Shown here in pieces: positions 17,021 through 25,624 of a stretch of 64,000 nucleotides of DNA. Location of the stretch: the NCBI RefSeq assembly GCF_017349075.1, contig NZ_JAFMOF010000001.1, forward strand, positions 1,488,001-1,552,000, in the 5' to 3' direction. Every line of letters begins with the position of its first letter. The stretch's first letter is position 1. Both the position numbers and the translations under genes were made by a program. The DNA is from Streptomyces triculaminicus. Its GTDB lineage: Bacteria > Actinomycetota > Actinomycetes > Streptomycetales > Streptomycetaceae. The notes under the pieces are model-generated. The model worked only from the letters and a program-made list of their open reading frames with translations. It was not told the origin of the DNA and made no database searches.

Positions 17021-17842
17021 ATGTCGGGCGACAGGCAAGCGGAGACCCGGTCGGCGACCATGCGGATGTTCGGCAGTCAGCTGATGGGCTGGCGCAAGCG
17101 GGCGGGGGTGAGCCGGGAGGAGCTGGCCCAGGAGGCCGGGTACTCGGTGGAGCTGGTGAAGTCGGTGGAGCAGGGGCGGCGGAAGCCGCAGCTCCCACTC
17201 ATCGACGCCGCCGAGTTGTTGTGCAACGCGGGTGGGCTGTTGCGGGATGCGTCCGAGCACATTGTGCAGAGCAAGTTCCCGGACTGGTTTGAGGAGTTCG
17301 CGCGGTACGAGGCGGAGTGCGCGTCGCTCGGCATCTACGAGAACCACGTGATTCCTGGGTTGTTCCAGACCGAGGAGTACGCGCGGGCGGTATTCCGCAG
17401 TAATCGCCCGATCCTCGATGACGACGAAGTCGAGGAGGGCGTGGTTGCTCGTGCAGAGCGCCAACAGCTTCTGTGTCGCACGCCGCACGCGGTGATCAAC
17501 GCGGTGATCGAGCAGGTCACGCTCGAGCGATGGATCGGTGGCAAGGAAGTGATGCGTGGCCAATTGCGTGCTCTGCTCAAGCTGGCGGAGCGGCGCAACG
17601 TGGACATTCAGGTGATGCCTACGCAGCGCGAGACGCATGCGGGGCTGTCTGGGCCCATGTATGTGCTGGAGACCCAGGAGCAGCAGCGGTTGGTCTACTT
17701 CGAAGGCCAGAAGGCCAGCGTGCTGACCTCCGATCCGAAGGGCGTCTCCGAGCTGAACATGCGCTATGCCATCCTGCGGTCGCAGGCCCTCACCCCGGAA
17801 GACACGGTGAGTCTGCTGGAGAAGACGCTAGGGGAGCTATGA
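17021..17842 (+). CDS. XRE family regulator with DUF5753 domain
   Basis: A 273-residue regulator. HTH at about residues 20-60 (KRAGVSREELAQEAGYSVELVKSVEQGRRKP); the remainder is the DUF5753 domain (NHVIPGLFQTEEYARAV, ERQQLL, QVMPTQRETHAGLSGPM). ATG 17021 has GGAGGGGAG upstream. It overlaps the DUF397 gene by four bases; such pairs occur in dozens of copies in Streptomyces, and some affect development and antibiotic production. Confidence 0.92.
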   Translation: MSGDRQAETRSATMRMFGSQLMGWRKRAGVSREELAQEAGYSVELVKSVEQGRRKPQLPLIDAAELLCNAGGLLRDASEHIVQSKFPDWFEEFARYEAECASLGIYENHVIPGLFQTEEYARAVFRSNRPILDDDEVEEGVVARAERQQLLCRTPHAVINAVIEQVTLERWIGGKEVMRGQLRALLKLAERRNVDIQVMPTQRETHAGLSGPMYVLETQEQQRLVYFEGQKASVLTSDPKGVSELNMRYAILRSQALTPEDTVSLLEKTLGEL

Positions 17843-18141
17843 ACCGCGAGTGGGCGATAGGTAGTTACGAAGGGCTGGAATGGTTCAAGTCCAGCTACAG
17901 CAGTGGGGATGGCGGCGCCTGTGTTGAAGTCGCCTTCTCCTGGCGGAAGTCCAGCTACAGCAGCGATGAAGGCGACGCGTGCGTCGAAGTTGCCGCCTGC
18001 CCCGGCACCGTCCACATACGTGACTCGAAGCTCGACCCCCGAGCTCCGAGACTCGACGTAAACCCCGCCGCCTGGGCGGCATTTCTGAGGTTCGCCCCGA
18101 GCTCCGAGACCCGAGCCCTGCTTTCAAGGAATGGTGGGTAG
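17839..18141 (+). CDS. DUF397 protein with a duplicated N-terminal motif
   Basis: A 100-residue partner of the upstream XRE protein. The DUF397 signature occurs twice: FKSSYSSGDGGACVEVA (about 17886-17936) and RKSSYSSDEGDACVEVA (about 17946-17996), followed by the usual VHIRDSKLDP and a WAAFLRFA end. The duplication is also visible in DNA (AAGTCCAGCTACAGCAG twice, 61 bp apart). ATGA overlap with the upstream stop implies coupling. Confidence 0.88.
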   Translation: MNREWAIGSYEGLEWFKSSYSSGDGGACVEVAFSWRKSSYSSDEGDACVEVAACPGTVHIRDSKLDPRAPRLDVNPAAWAAFLRFAPSSETRALLSRNGG

Positions 18142-18253
18142 GGGCTATCTCCCACCCACCCACCCCCAAGTCGCCTTTACCACAAGCGGGATGACTTTGG
18201 GTGATCGGGTTGCGACGCGGCGTACGGACGCCCTAGCGTGCGAGCAACAAACA

Positions 18254-18286
18254 ACCCCGGCCGGTGCTGGAACACCGAACCGGGGT
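18254..18286 (+). promoter_or_regulatory. hairpin in the 5' region of the winged-helix gene
   Basis: A two-part stem: ACCCCGG with CCGGGGT and an inner GGTG with CACC. It lies about 30 bases before GTG 18317, with TCTGACCTCCGAG after it. It may act as an mRNA structure controlling translation, or be the terminator of the DUF397 gene. Confidence 0.35.
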
Positions 18287-18316
18287 CTGACCTCCGAGAT
18301 CGAAAGCAGTCGATCC

Positions 18317-19291
18317 GTGGCTACTGCCAACCCTAGTGCTGCCCTGCCCGCCCCCGCACACCCCATGGCCAATCCCGGCTTCGGCAAGCGCAACGCCCCG
18401 GACCAGGCCCCGCCCACCGGTGACGACTTCGCACATCTGCCCAAGCGCGAGGCGGCCATCGCCGCGTTCCTCGACCGGCTGCCCGAAGGGGCGGCGATGG
18501 ACGCGAAGACGCTGGCCAAGGTGCTACCGGACTACGGCCAGCAGGCGTGCGGCTCAGCGCTGCGGTACCTGCGCGAGGCCGGTCACGTGTTCATCCGCCA
18601 CGTGTCCAAGGTGACGAAGGCCGGGGTGCGCCGGGTGACGCGGACGTTCTTCTCCCGGACCGCGCGCTCGGGGGAGTGGTGGAAGCGGTTCGAGCGCGGC
18701 GAGGTGCCCACGGAGGGCGCCCCCGAGCCGGAGCCCGAGCCCGTACCCGGTCCCGTCCGTGCGGCCCCCGCGCCGCGCCGCTCCCGCGCGTACGGGGCGC
18801 TGGTCGCGCTCCGCCACGCCGACCCCCGGCTGACGCTCTCCGCCGCCGAGTGCGCGGAGCTCGAGCCGCTCGTCGAGCAGTGGCTGGCACGTGACACGAC
18901 GGTCGAACAGATGACGGCATCGGTGACGGCCGGGCTGCCGGCGGTGATCTTCAGCCCGGCCGGGTTCATTCGCACACGACTGGAGAAAAAGATGCCCCCG
19001 ATTCCCACGCGCTTGATCGCGGCGTACGACGACCGCTCCGTTTCACGTCGGCCCCCCACCCCGAGTTTCTCGCCGTGCGGAGACTGCGGCGGGGTGGACC
19101 TCAACACGGTGCTGGGCGATTACTCGTGCGCGACGTGCGCGAGGGTCCCGGACGTGACGGACACGTTCCTCCCCGAGGACCCCTGGGGGGACCGGAGCGA
19201 GGAATGGAACGCTCTGCCGCCCGACGAGGTCCGGCGCCACGTGGACGGCCTCCGGGTCGCCGCCCGCCAGGCCCGTAGGGGTCGTACGTGA
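18317..19291 (+). CDS. winged-helix-like protein with C-terminal zinc ribbon
   Basis: A 324-residue protein. Residues about 45-110 look like a winged helix (REAAIAAFLDRLPEGAAMDAK, CGSALRYLREAGHVFIRHV, then a TKAGVRRVTRTFFSR wing). A Pro/Glu-rich linker and a helical region follow, and the C terminus has a CxxC...CxxC zinc ribbon (CGDCGG and CATCAR). GTG 18317 is preferred because it starts a normal N terminus after the hairpin; an in-frame start further upstream (18131) is possible. It overlaps the Uma2 gene by four bases. Related genes are common next to Streptomyces islands; function unknown, DNA binding likely. Confidence 0.65.
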   Translation: MATANPSAALPAPAHPMANPGFGKRNAPDQAPPTGDDFAHLPKREAAIAAFLDRLPEGAAMDAKTLAKVLPDYGQQACGSALRYLREAGHVFIRHVSKVTKAGVRRVTRTFFSRTARSGEWWKRFERGEVPTEGAPEPEPEPVPGPVRAAPAPRRSRAYGALVALRHADPRLTLSAAECAELEPLVEQWLARDTTVEQMTASVTAGLPAVIFSPAGFIRTRLEKKMPPIPTRLIAAYDDRSVSRRPPTPSFSPCGDCGGVDLNTVLGDYSCATCARVPDVTDTFLPEDPWGDRSEEWNALPPDEVRRHVDGLRVAARQARRGRT

Positions 19292-19854
19292 CCGCCCGGC
19301 CCCAGATGCCCGTAGAGGACTTCGAGGAACTCGCCCACAAGGAGCCGGAGAGCGTATGGCTCGAGTTCATCAACGGCAAGCTCGAGGTCAAGCCGACGCC
19401 GGACGGCAACCACGGTGAGATCGTCGTGTGGCTGATGGAGCAGTGCATGCGGCAGCGGCCGGGCTTCGCGCTCTACCCCGGGCGCGGGCTGCAAGTGGGG
19501 GCCCGCCGTACGGGGCGGGCGCGACCGGACGGCGCCTTCGCGCCTGAGGAGCATTTCGTCGGCCATGGGGAGTGGTCGGACCCCAGCGGCGTACTGATGA
19601 CGGTCGAGATCACCTCCAACGATCCGGACACGGACTACCGCGACCGGGTGGAGAAGCCCGATGTGTACGCGGCTGCGGGCATCCCGCTCTATCTCCTTGT
19701 CGACCGGGGGCGTCGTGCCGTCACCGTCCACGAGGAACCGGAGGACGGCGAGTACCGCAGCATCACCACGCGCCCCTTCCGTGCCCGCGTCGAGATCCCC
19801 GCCCCCGTCGGCATCGTGCTGGAGACCGAGGAGCTGAAGAAATTCGCCGACTGA
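19288..19854 (+). CDS. Uma2 family (PD-(D/E)XK-fold) protein
   Basis: A 188-residue DUF820/Uma2 protein with a restriction-endonuclease-like fold. Visible landmarks: EFINGKLEVKPTPDGNHGEI, RPDGAFAPE (candidate catalytic Asp), VEITSNDPDTDYRDRVEKPDVYAAAGIPLYLLVD (candidate E-x-K region). Start GTG 19288 overlaps the stop of the winged-helix gene, so the two are made together. Activity and target are unknown for the family in Streptomyces. Confidence 0.88.
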   Translation: MTARPQMPVEDFEELAHKEPESVWLEFINGKLEVKPTPDGNHGEIVVWLMEQCMRQRPGFALYPGRGLQVGARRTGRARPDGAFAPEEHFVGHGEWSDPSGVLMTVEITSNDPDTDYRDRVEKPDVYAAAGIPLYLLVDRGRRAVTVHEEPEDGEYRSITTRPFRARVEIPAPVGIVLETEELKKFAD

Positions 19855-19913
19855 CGGCCTACGGCCGGAAATCTCACCATGTGATACCGGCGTGGCCGGT
19901 TCCGGCCGCTCGT

Positions 19914-19919
19914 TAGACT
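19914..19919 (+). promoter_or_regulatory. candidate -10 element of ask-asd
   Basis: TAGACT matches the TAgnnT pattern of principal-sigma promoters in Streptomyces, about 47 bases before the ask start. A heptamer direct repeat (GCATTAC twice) follows in the leader. The -35 is not clear. Confidence 0.4.
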
Positions 19920-19965
19920 CGGACCCGACCGCATTACGCATTACGTATAGCTGCGAGGAGCGCAC

Positions 19966-21234
19966 GTGGGCCTTGTCGTGCAGAAGTACGGAGGCTCCTC
20001 CGTTGCCGATGCCGAAGGCATCAAGCGGGTCGCCAAGCGAGTCGTGGAAGCCAAGAAGAACGGCCACCAGGTGGTCGTCGTGGTTTCCGCGATGGGCGAC
20101 ACGACGGACGAGTTGATCGATCTCGCCGCGCAGGTTTCCCCGATTCCTGCCGGGCGTGAGTTCGACATGCTGCTGACCGCCGGAGAGCGGATCTCCATGG
20201 CCCTGCTGGCGATGGCGATCAAAAACCTCGGTCACGAGGCGCAGTCGTTCACGGGCAGCCAGGCCGGAGTCATCACCGACTCGGTCCACAACAAAGCGCG
20301 CATCATCGACGTCACGCCGGGCCGCATCCAGCAGTCCGTGGACGCGGGCAACATCGCGATCGTGGCCGGCTTCCAGGGCGTGTCCCAGGACAAGAAGGAC
20401 ATCACCACCCTGGGCCGGGGCGGCAGCGACACCACCGCCGTCGCTCTCGCGGCCGCGCTGGAAGCCGAGGTGTGCGAGATCTACACCGATGTCGACGGCG
20501 TCTTCACCGCCGACCCGCGGGTCGTGAAGAAGGCCCGCAAGATCGAGTGGATCTCGTTCGAGGACATGCTCGAGCTGGCCGCGTCCGGCTCGAAGGTGCT
20601 GCTGCACCGCTGCGTCGAGTACGCACGTCGTTACAACATCCCGATCCACGTCCGCTCGTCCTTCTCCGGGCTGCGCGGCACCTGGGTCAGCAACGAACCG
20701 CAAGGGGACCAGCCGATGGAGCAGGCGATCATCTCGGGCGTCGCGCACGACACCTCCGAGGCGAAGGTCACGGTCGTCGGGGTGCCGGACAAGCCGGGCG
20801 AGGCCGCGACGATCTTCCGGGCGATCTCCGACGCCGAGATCAACATCGACATGATCGTGCAGAACGTCTCGGCGGCCTCCACGGGCCTGACGGACATCTC
20901 CTTCACGCTGCCGAAGACCGAGGGCCGCAAGGCGATCGAGGCGCTGGAGAAGACGAAGGCCCGCGTGGGCTTCGACTCGCTGCGCTACGACGACCAGATC
21001 GCCAAGATCTCGCTGGTCGGCGCCGGCATGAAGACCAACCCCGGTGTCACGGCGACGTTCTTCGAGGCCCTGTCCAACGCCGGCGTGAACATCGAGCTGA
21101 TCTCGACCTCCGAGATCCGTATCTCGGTCGTCACGCGCGCCGACGACGTGAACGAGGCCGTGCGGGCCGTCCACACGGCGTTCGGCCTGGACAGCGACAG
21201 CGAGGCCGTCGTCTACGGAGGCACCGGCCGATGA
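19966..21234 (+). CDS. ask: aspartate kinase (alpha, with internal beta start)
   Basis: A 422-residue enzyme phosphorylating aspartate, the first step to lysine, threonine, methionine and diaminopimelate. Kinase domain begins [14 protein letters not shown]/aspartate motifs LTAGERISM and [14 protein letters not shown] are present; two ACT domains (from about residue 265) give feedback control. GTG 19966 has GAGGAGCG upstream. ATG 20716 ([18 protein letters not shown]), preceded by AAGGGG, fits the internal start that makes a regulatory beta subunit in other actinobacterial ask genes. Stop overlaps asd (ATGA). Confidence 0.97.
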   Translation: MGLVVQKYGGSSVADAEGIKRVAKRVVEAKKNGHQVVVVVSAMGDTTDELIDLAAQVSPIPAGREFDMLLTAGERISMALLAMAIKNLGHEAQSFTGSQAGVITDSVHNKARIIDVTPGRIQQSVDAGNIAIVAGFQGVSQDKKDITTLGRGGSDTTAVALAAALEAEVCEIYTDVDGVFTADPRVVKKARKIEWISFEDMLELAASGSKVLLHRCVEYARRYNIPIHVRSSFSGLRGTWVSNEPQGDQPMEQAIISGVAHDTSEAKVTVVGVPDKPGEAATIFRAISDAEINIDMIVQNVSAASTGLTDISFTLPKTEGRKAIEALEKTKARVGFDSLRYDDQIAKISLVGAGMKTNPGVTATFFEALSNAGVNIELISTSEIRISVVTRADDVNEAVRAVHTAFGLDSDSEAVVYGGTGR

Positions 21235-22370
21235 CGGCCGTCGGCGGTATGGGCGTCGGACGTACGACCGCGGACGACGCCCGTGCCGCCGAGGCGCGCA
21301 GGGCCTCGGCCCGTAGTGCCAGGCCCACGCTCGCCGTCGTCGGTGCGACCGGCGCGGTGGGCACGGTCCTGCTGGAGATCCTCTCCCAGCGTGCGGACGT
21401 CTGGGGCGAGATCCGCCTCGTCGCGTCCGCGCGCTCCGCGGGGCGGAAGCTGACCGTCCGGGGCGAGGAGACCGAGGTCGTCGCGCTGGGCGAAGAGGCG
21501 CTCGAGGGCGTCGACGTCGCGATGTTCGACGTACCGGACGACATCTCCGCGCGCTGGGCGCCGATCGCGGCGGCCAAGGGCGCGGTGGTCGTGGACAATT
21601 CGGCGGCGTTCCGGATGGACCCGGACGTTCCGCTGGTGGTGCCCGAGGTGAACGCCCACGCGGCGCGGGTACGTCCGCGCGGCATCGTCGCGAACCCGAA
21701 CTGCACCACGCTGTCGATGATCGTCGCGGTGGGCGCGCTGCACGCCGAGTTCGGGCTGAGCGAGCTCGTCGTCGCCTCGTACCAGGCGGTCTCCGGCGCG
21801 GGCAAGGCCGGCGTGGACGCGCTGCGCGCGCAGCTGACCGCCGTGGCGGGCACCGAGCTGGGCACCCAGCCCGGCGACGTACGGCGGGCGGTCGGCGACG
21901 CGATGGGGCCCTTCCCCGCGCCGGTGGCGCTGAACGTGGTGCCGTGGGCCGGGTCGCTGATGGCGGACGGCTGGTCCTCGGAGGAGCTGAAGGTCCGCGC
22001 CGAGGCACGCAAGATCCTGGGGCTGCCGGACCTGCGGGTGAGCGCGACCTGCGTGCGCGTACCCGTCATCACGACGCACTCGCTGAGCGTGCACGCGCGC
22101 TTCGAGAACGAGGTGACCGTCGAACGGGCCCACGAGATCCTGGCGAACGCGCCGGGAGTGGTGCTGTGCGACAGCCCGGCGGACGGGGAGTTCCCCACGC
22201 CCGCCGACGCGGTGGGCACGGACCCGACGTGGGTGGGGCGCGTACGGCGCTCGCTGGACGACCCCAGGGCGCTCGACCTCTTCGTCTGCGGCGACAACCT
22301 GCGCAAGGGCGCCGCCCTCAACACGGCTCAGATCGCGGAATCCGTGGCGGCGGAGCTGACCGCTCCGTAA
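21231..22370 (+). CDS. asd: aspartate-semialdehyde dehydrogenase
   Basis: A 379-residue NADPH-dependent enzyme reducing aspartyl phosphate. NADP-binding GATGAVG, catalytic Cys in NPNCTT, and the substrate loop [12 protein letters not shown] are present. An unusual N-terminal extension of about 30 residues ([21 protein letters not shown]) precedes the normal start of the fold. ATG 21231 overlaps the ask stop, so the two form an operon. Confidence 0.96.
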   Translation: MTAVGGMGVGRTTADDARAAEARRASARSARPTLAVVGATGAVGTVLLEILSQRADVWGEIRLVASARSAGRKLTVRGEETEVVALGEEALEGVDVAMFDVPDDISARWAPIAAAKGAVVVDNSAAFRMDPDVPLVVPEVNAHAARVRPRGIVANPNCTTLSMIVAVGALHAEFGLSELVVASYQAVSGAGKAGVDALRAQLTAVAGTELGTQPGDVRRAVGDAMGPFPAPVALNVVPWAGSLMADGWSSEELKVRAEARKILGLPDLRVSATCVRVPVITTHSLSVHARFENEVTVERAHEILANAPGVVLCDSPADGEFPTPADAVGTDPTWVGRVRRSLDDPRALDLFVCGDNLRKGAALNTAQIAESVAAELTAP

Positions 22371-22689
22371 TACTGGGGGAATGTGTGAAGGTCCTGTGAT
22401 CATCGGCGTGCCGCGTGTGATCAACTTACTGGTGCGGACCTCTTGAACTGGGCAGACGAACTGTTCGACGATTCGCTCCCCGCCCACTGCAACCGCAGCT
22501 GAGGCGGGGAGCGTCTTTGTTGCCGCCTCTCGCGGCGGTACCAAAAAGGCGCATGTGAGGAAGAGTTGGTACGCATGAGGGCATGTGACGCATGGTCAGG
22601 AGGCGTGTCGGCAGACCGGTCGCCGGACACCGCGTCCGACGTCGCGCCGGACGTCATGCCTCGCGCGTACAACCCTGACGGGGGGAAGC
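22371..22689 (+). other. asd-sigma factor intergenic region
   Basis: Mostly gene-free. It contains two overlapping very short frames: 22381-22446 (21 aa, MCEGPVIIGVPRVINLLVRTS, with one TTA codon) and 22443-22502 (19 aa from TTG, NWADELFDDSLPAHCNRS, good codon bias), then the terminator at 22474-22519. Whether the short frames are translated is unknown. The rest should hold the sigma factor promoter. Confidence 0.4.
22474..22519 (+). terminator. hairpin terminator of ask-asd
   Basis: An 11-bp stem (CGCTCCCCGCC with GGCGGGGAGCG, 22474-22484 and 22503-22513) followed by TCTTTGT, a good intrinsic terminator. Confidence 0.75.
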
Positions 22690-23382
22690 GTGTCCAACAG
22701 GCGTGGCAGAGGTCATCAGCATCGCAACCGTCCCGAGGCGCGGCAGCGCCCCGGCACGCCCGCGTGCCGGCTCAACGGGCGGTATGCCGGTGATAGCCCC
22801 CTGGTCGGCCCCCGCCCCACGCAGATACCGCCCCAGCTCCCCGCCCAGGCGTCCTCGCGGCCCGGGGACGCTGACGAGGCGATGGCAGCGGGCACCACCG
22901 TCGACCACCTCACCGAGACCTACCGGGCCCACTACCGGTCGCTGCTCGGCCTCGCCGCCCTGCTTCTCGACGACACCGCCTCCTGCGAGGACGTCGTCCA
23001 GGAAGCCTTCATCCGCGTGCACTCCGCACGCGGCCGCGTCCGCGAGCCGGAGAAGACCCTCGCCTATCTGCGGCAGACTGTGGTCAATCTGTCCCGTTCC
23101 GCGCTCCGCCGCCGCATTCTCGGTCTGAAGCTGCTCTCCAAGCCGATGCCCGACATGGCGAGCGCGGAGGAGGGTGCGTACGAACAGCTGGAGCGCGACC
23201 AATTGATCAAAGCGATGCGTGGACTGCAGCGCCGCCAGCGTGAGGTCCTCGTCCTCCGCTACTTCGCCGACATGACCGAGGCCCAGGTCGCCGAGACCCT
23301 GGGCCTCTCGCTGGGCTCGGTGAAGGCCTACGGCTCCCGCGGGATCGCGGCGCTCCGGGTCGCCATGGAGGCGCCGGTATGA
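22690..23382 (+). CDS. SigE-family ECF RNA polymerase sigma factor
   Basis: A 230-residue protein. After a basic, low-complexity N-terminal stretch of about 60 residues, the sigma domains are clear: region 2 (LTETYRAHYRSLLGLAALL, SCEDVVQEAFIRVH) and region 4 (MRGLQRRQREVLVLRYFADM, EAQVAETLGLSLGSVKAY). GTG 22690 with GGGGGAAG just upstream; the true start could be at the ATG near 22882 that directly precedes the sigma domain. It overlaps the following membrane protein gene by four bases, the typical place for a cognate regulator. Confidence 0.88.
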   Translation: MSNRRGRGHQHRNRPEARQRPGTPACRLNGRYAGDSPLVGPRPTQIPPQLPAQASSRPGDADEAMAAGTTVDHLTETYRAHYRSLLGLAALLLDDTASCEDVVQEAFIRVHSARGRVREPEKTLAYLRQTVVNLSRSALRRRILGLKLLSKPMPDMASAEEGAYEQLERDQLIKAMRGLQRRQREVLVLRYFADMTEAQVAETLGLSLGSVKAYGSRGIAALRVAMEAPV

Positions 23383-24485
23383 GCCACCAGCACCACGATC
23401 ACGGCGACCAGGAACGCGACTACGGAGCCGGTGCCGGAGCCGATTACGGGCGCGGCTTCGGGCACCGGCTGCCGGGCGACGACGCCGACGGCCTGGACGA
23501 CGGCAGCGGCGGCGGTACGGACACGGGCGCGGCCGCCGGCATCGGCACCGGCAGCGGCGCCGGCGTCGACGAGCAGGCGCTCCGACGGCTGCTGCAGGGC
23601 GCGGTCGGCGACCTCGAACCCTCCCCGGACGCGCTGGAGCACCTCCGGCGCGCCGTGCCGGCCCGGCGTACCCGCAAGCGGCAGGCCGTCGTGGGCGCCG
23701 CGGCCGCGGTGATCCTCGGCGCCACGGCCCTGCCCGTCCTCATCCACGTCGCGACGACCGGCGGCACCGCCGACGAGCGGTCCACCAACGCCGCCAGCAG
23801 CCGCCAGCGCTCCCACGACGACTACGCGAGCGGCACGCGCGGCACCACCGGCAAGGACGGCGACCGGCAGGGAAGCACCTCCGGCCCGGACGAGCACAAG
23901 GACGACAAGAAGGAGAAGGCCGAGCGGGACAAGAAGGACGGCAGCACCGCCGGCCCCGCGGGCACCACCGGCAGCACGCCGACCGCCACCGCACCCACCC
24001 TGGCCGCGTCCTCGCCCACCTGCGACCGCAACCAGCTCGGCAAGGGCACCGGCACCGTCGGCACCGCCGACAAGGACGGCCGGGTCTACGGCGCCTTCCG
24101 CGTCGTCAACGTCTCGGGAACGGTCTGCGCCGTGACCGCCGCCGGCGAGGTCGCCGTGCACGCGCAGGGCGGCGCCGAGAGCTCGCGCGTCTCCGTGGTG
24201 GACCACACGCCGGGCGACGCGGCCGTCGGCCTGCCCGACGCCGCCACCGAACCCAGCCAGGTGATCCTCAAGCCCGGCCAGGCCTACGAGATCCAGTTCG
24301 CCTGGATCCCGGCCGCCGACGGAGGCTCCAGCGGCTGCGCCCGCCCCAGCCGCCCCACCCCCAGCGCGCCGCCCACGCCGTCCACGGCCCCCGGCACCGG
24401 CCACCCCGCCGTGCTGGAGAACCAGCAGACGCGGGACAGCGCCAACGCCGCCGCCACCCAGGCACCCCGGCGAGCGTCACCCTGA
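23379..24485 (+). CDS. membrane-anchored protein coupled to the sigma factor (possible anti-sigma)
   Basis: About 368 residues as read. Gly/Asp-rich N terminus, a short conserved helical stretch (EQALRRLLQGAVGDLEPSPDALEHLRRAVPARRTRKR), one membrane helix (about residues 105-125), a Lys/Asp/Ser/Thr-rich outer linker and a beta-rich extracellular domain (SSPTCDRNQLGKG...). The N-terminal helical part followed by one membrane helix suits an anti-sigma role, not proven. The 3' end seems to lose frame in C runs at about 24330-24350 and 24490: downstream bases still encode GEPKAADATIPEACAGTVYRTG, suggesting a true end near 24592. Overlaps the sigma gene (ATGA). Confidence 0.7.
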   Translation: MSHQHHDHGDQERDYGAGAGADYGRGFGHRLPGDDADGLDDGSGGGTDTGAAAGIGTGSGAGVDEQALRRLLQGAVGDLEPSPDALEHLRRAVPARRTRKRQAVVGAAAAVILGATALPVLIHVATTGGTADERSTNAASSRQRSHDDYASGTRGTTGKDGDRQGSTSGPDEHKDDKKEKAERDKKDGSTAGPAGTTGSTPTATAPTLAASSPTCDRNQLGKGTGTVGTADKDGRVYGAFRVVNVSGTVCAVTAAGEVAVHAQGGAESSRVSVVDHTPGDAAVGLPDAATEPSQVILKPGQAYEIQFAWIPAADGGSSGCARPSRPTPSAPPTPSTAPGTGHPAVLENQQTRDSANAAATQAPRRASP

Positions 24486-24772
24486 GCCACACCCCGACGC
24501 GGGCGAACCCAAGGCCGCCGACGCCACCATCCCCGAAGCGTGCGCCGGCACCGTCTACCGCACGGGCCCTCGCCACGACCCCGGCGGCGTAGACGCCCCG
24601 GCGGTCCGGCGATCCGGCGACCAGATGACCCGGTGATCCAGGGGGCCTCCCCCGCCCCCGCCCCACCCTCCCCTCCCGCCCCGCCCCCGCGCGCACTCGG
24701 CCGACCTCACCCCGCCCCGCCCCCTGCCCGCCCCGGGGACGGTGTCCGGCGTCGTGCCCGTACCGTGGTGGT

Positions 24773-25624
24773 GTGTATCGGTTCCTGCTGACTCCCCGGT
24801 GGTGGGGGATCAACGTTTTCGCCGTGCTGGCCATCCCTGTGTGCCTGTTCATGGGCAGCTGGCAGCTCGGCCGTTTCGAGACGCGCGTCGACTCGCATCG
24901 CGATCAGCAGACCCAGGCCGACCAGGCCCGGACGGCGGACGCCGCCCCCCTGCGGGACCTGCTGCCGGTGAGCACCGAGACCTCGGGTCGCCAGGCCACC
25001 GCCGCCGGCCGCTACGACGCCGGGCACCAACTGCTCGTACCCGACCGTGACCTCGACGGCCGCGAGGGCTTCTACGTCCTGAGCCTGCTGCGTACCGACG
25101 GCGGCAAGGCGCTGCCCGTCGTCCGCGGCTGGCTGCCGGGCGACGCCCGCTCCCGGACCGACACCGCCAAGGTCCCAGCGCCGCCGTCCGGTGAGGTCAC
25201 CGTGACCGGCGCCCTGCAGGCCTCGGAGAGCCCGTCGTCCAAGGGCGTACGGACCTCCGGCGGGGTGCCCGACGGCCAGCTCGGCGTGATCAGCGCCGCC
25301 TCGCTGGTCAACCTCGTGCCGTATGAGGTGTACGACGCGTGGATCACCGTGTCCAAGGCGTCGGGCCCCCTGACCGCGGTGCCTCCGGCCGCCGCCCCGA
25401 ACAGCGGCCTCGACCTCAAGGCCTTCCAGAACCTCGGCTACACCGGTGAGTGGTTCGTCTTCGCCGGCTTCGTCCTGTTCATGTGGTTCCGGCTGTTCCG
25501 CCGTGAGGCCGAGGCGGCCCGCGATCTCGCGCTCGGCATCACCCCCGAGGAGCCCGGGAGCCCTGACGGTTCCGGGGGCCCAGATGACGCTCGGCAAAAG
25601 CGATCTCCTGCCGAAGCTGCTTGA
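24773..25624 (+). CDS. SURF1 family cytochrome oxidase assembly protein
   Basis: A 283-residue membrane protein of heme-copper oxidase biogenesis. N-terminal helix after MYRFLLTPRWWGINV, the SWQLGR motif, a central extracytoplasmic domain (VLSLLRTDGGKALPVVRGWLP), and a second helix near residues 225-242 (WFVFAGFVLFMWFRLFRRE). GTG 24773 has no ribosome site; TACCGT 7 nt upstream suggests a leaderless transcript. Its last 86 bases overlap the convergent peptidase gene. Confidence 0.92.
   Translation: MYRFLLTPRWWGINVFAVLAIPVCLFMGSWQLGRFETRVDSHRDQQTQADQARTADAAPLRDLLPVSTETSGRQATAAGRYDAGHQLLVPDRDLDGREGFYVLSLLRTDGGKALPVVRGWLPGDARSRTDTAKVPAPPSGEVTVTGALQASESPSSKGVRTSGGVPDGQLGVISAASLVNLVPYEVYDAWITVSKASGPLTAVPPAAAPNSGLDLKAFQNLGYTGEWFVFAGFVLFMWFRLFRREAEAARDLALGITPEEPGSPDGSGGPDDARQKRSPAEAA

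Noticed and set aside
19120..22008. Open frame of about 962 codons opposite Uma2, ask and asd
   Set aside because: Antisense shadow; the plus strand has complete, motif-bearing genes.
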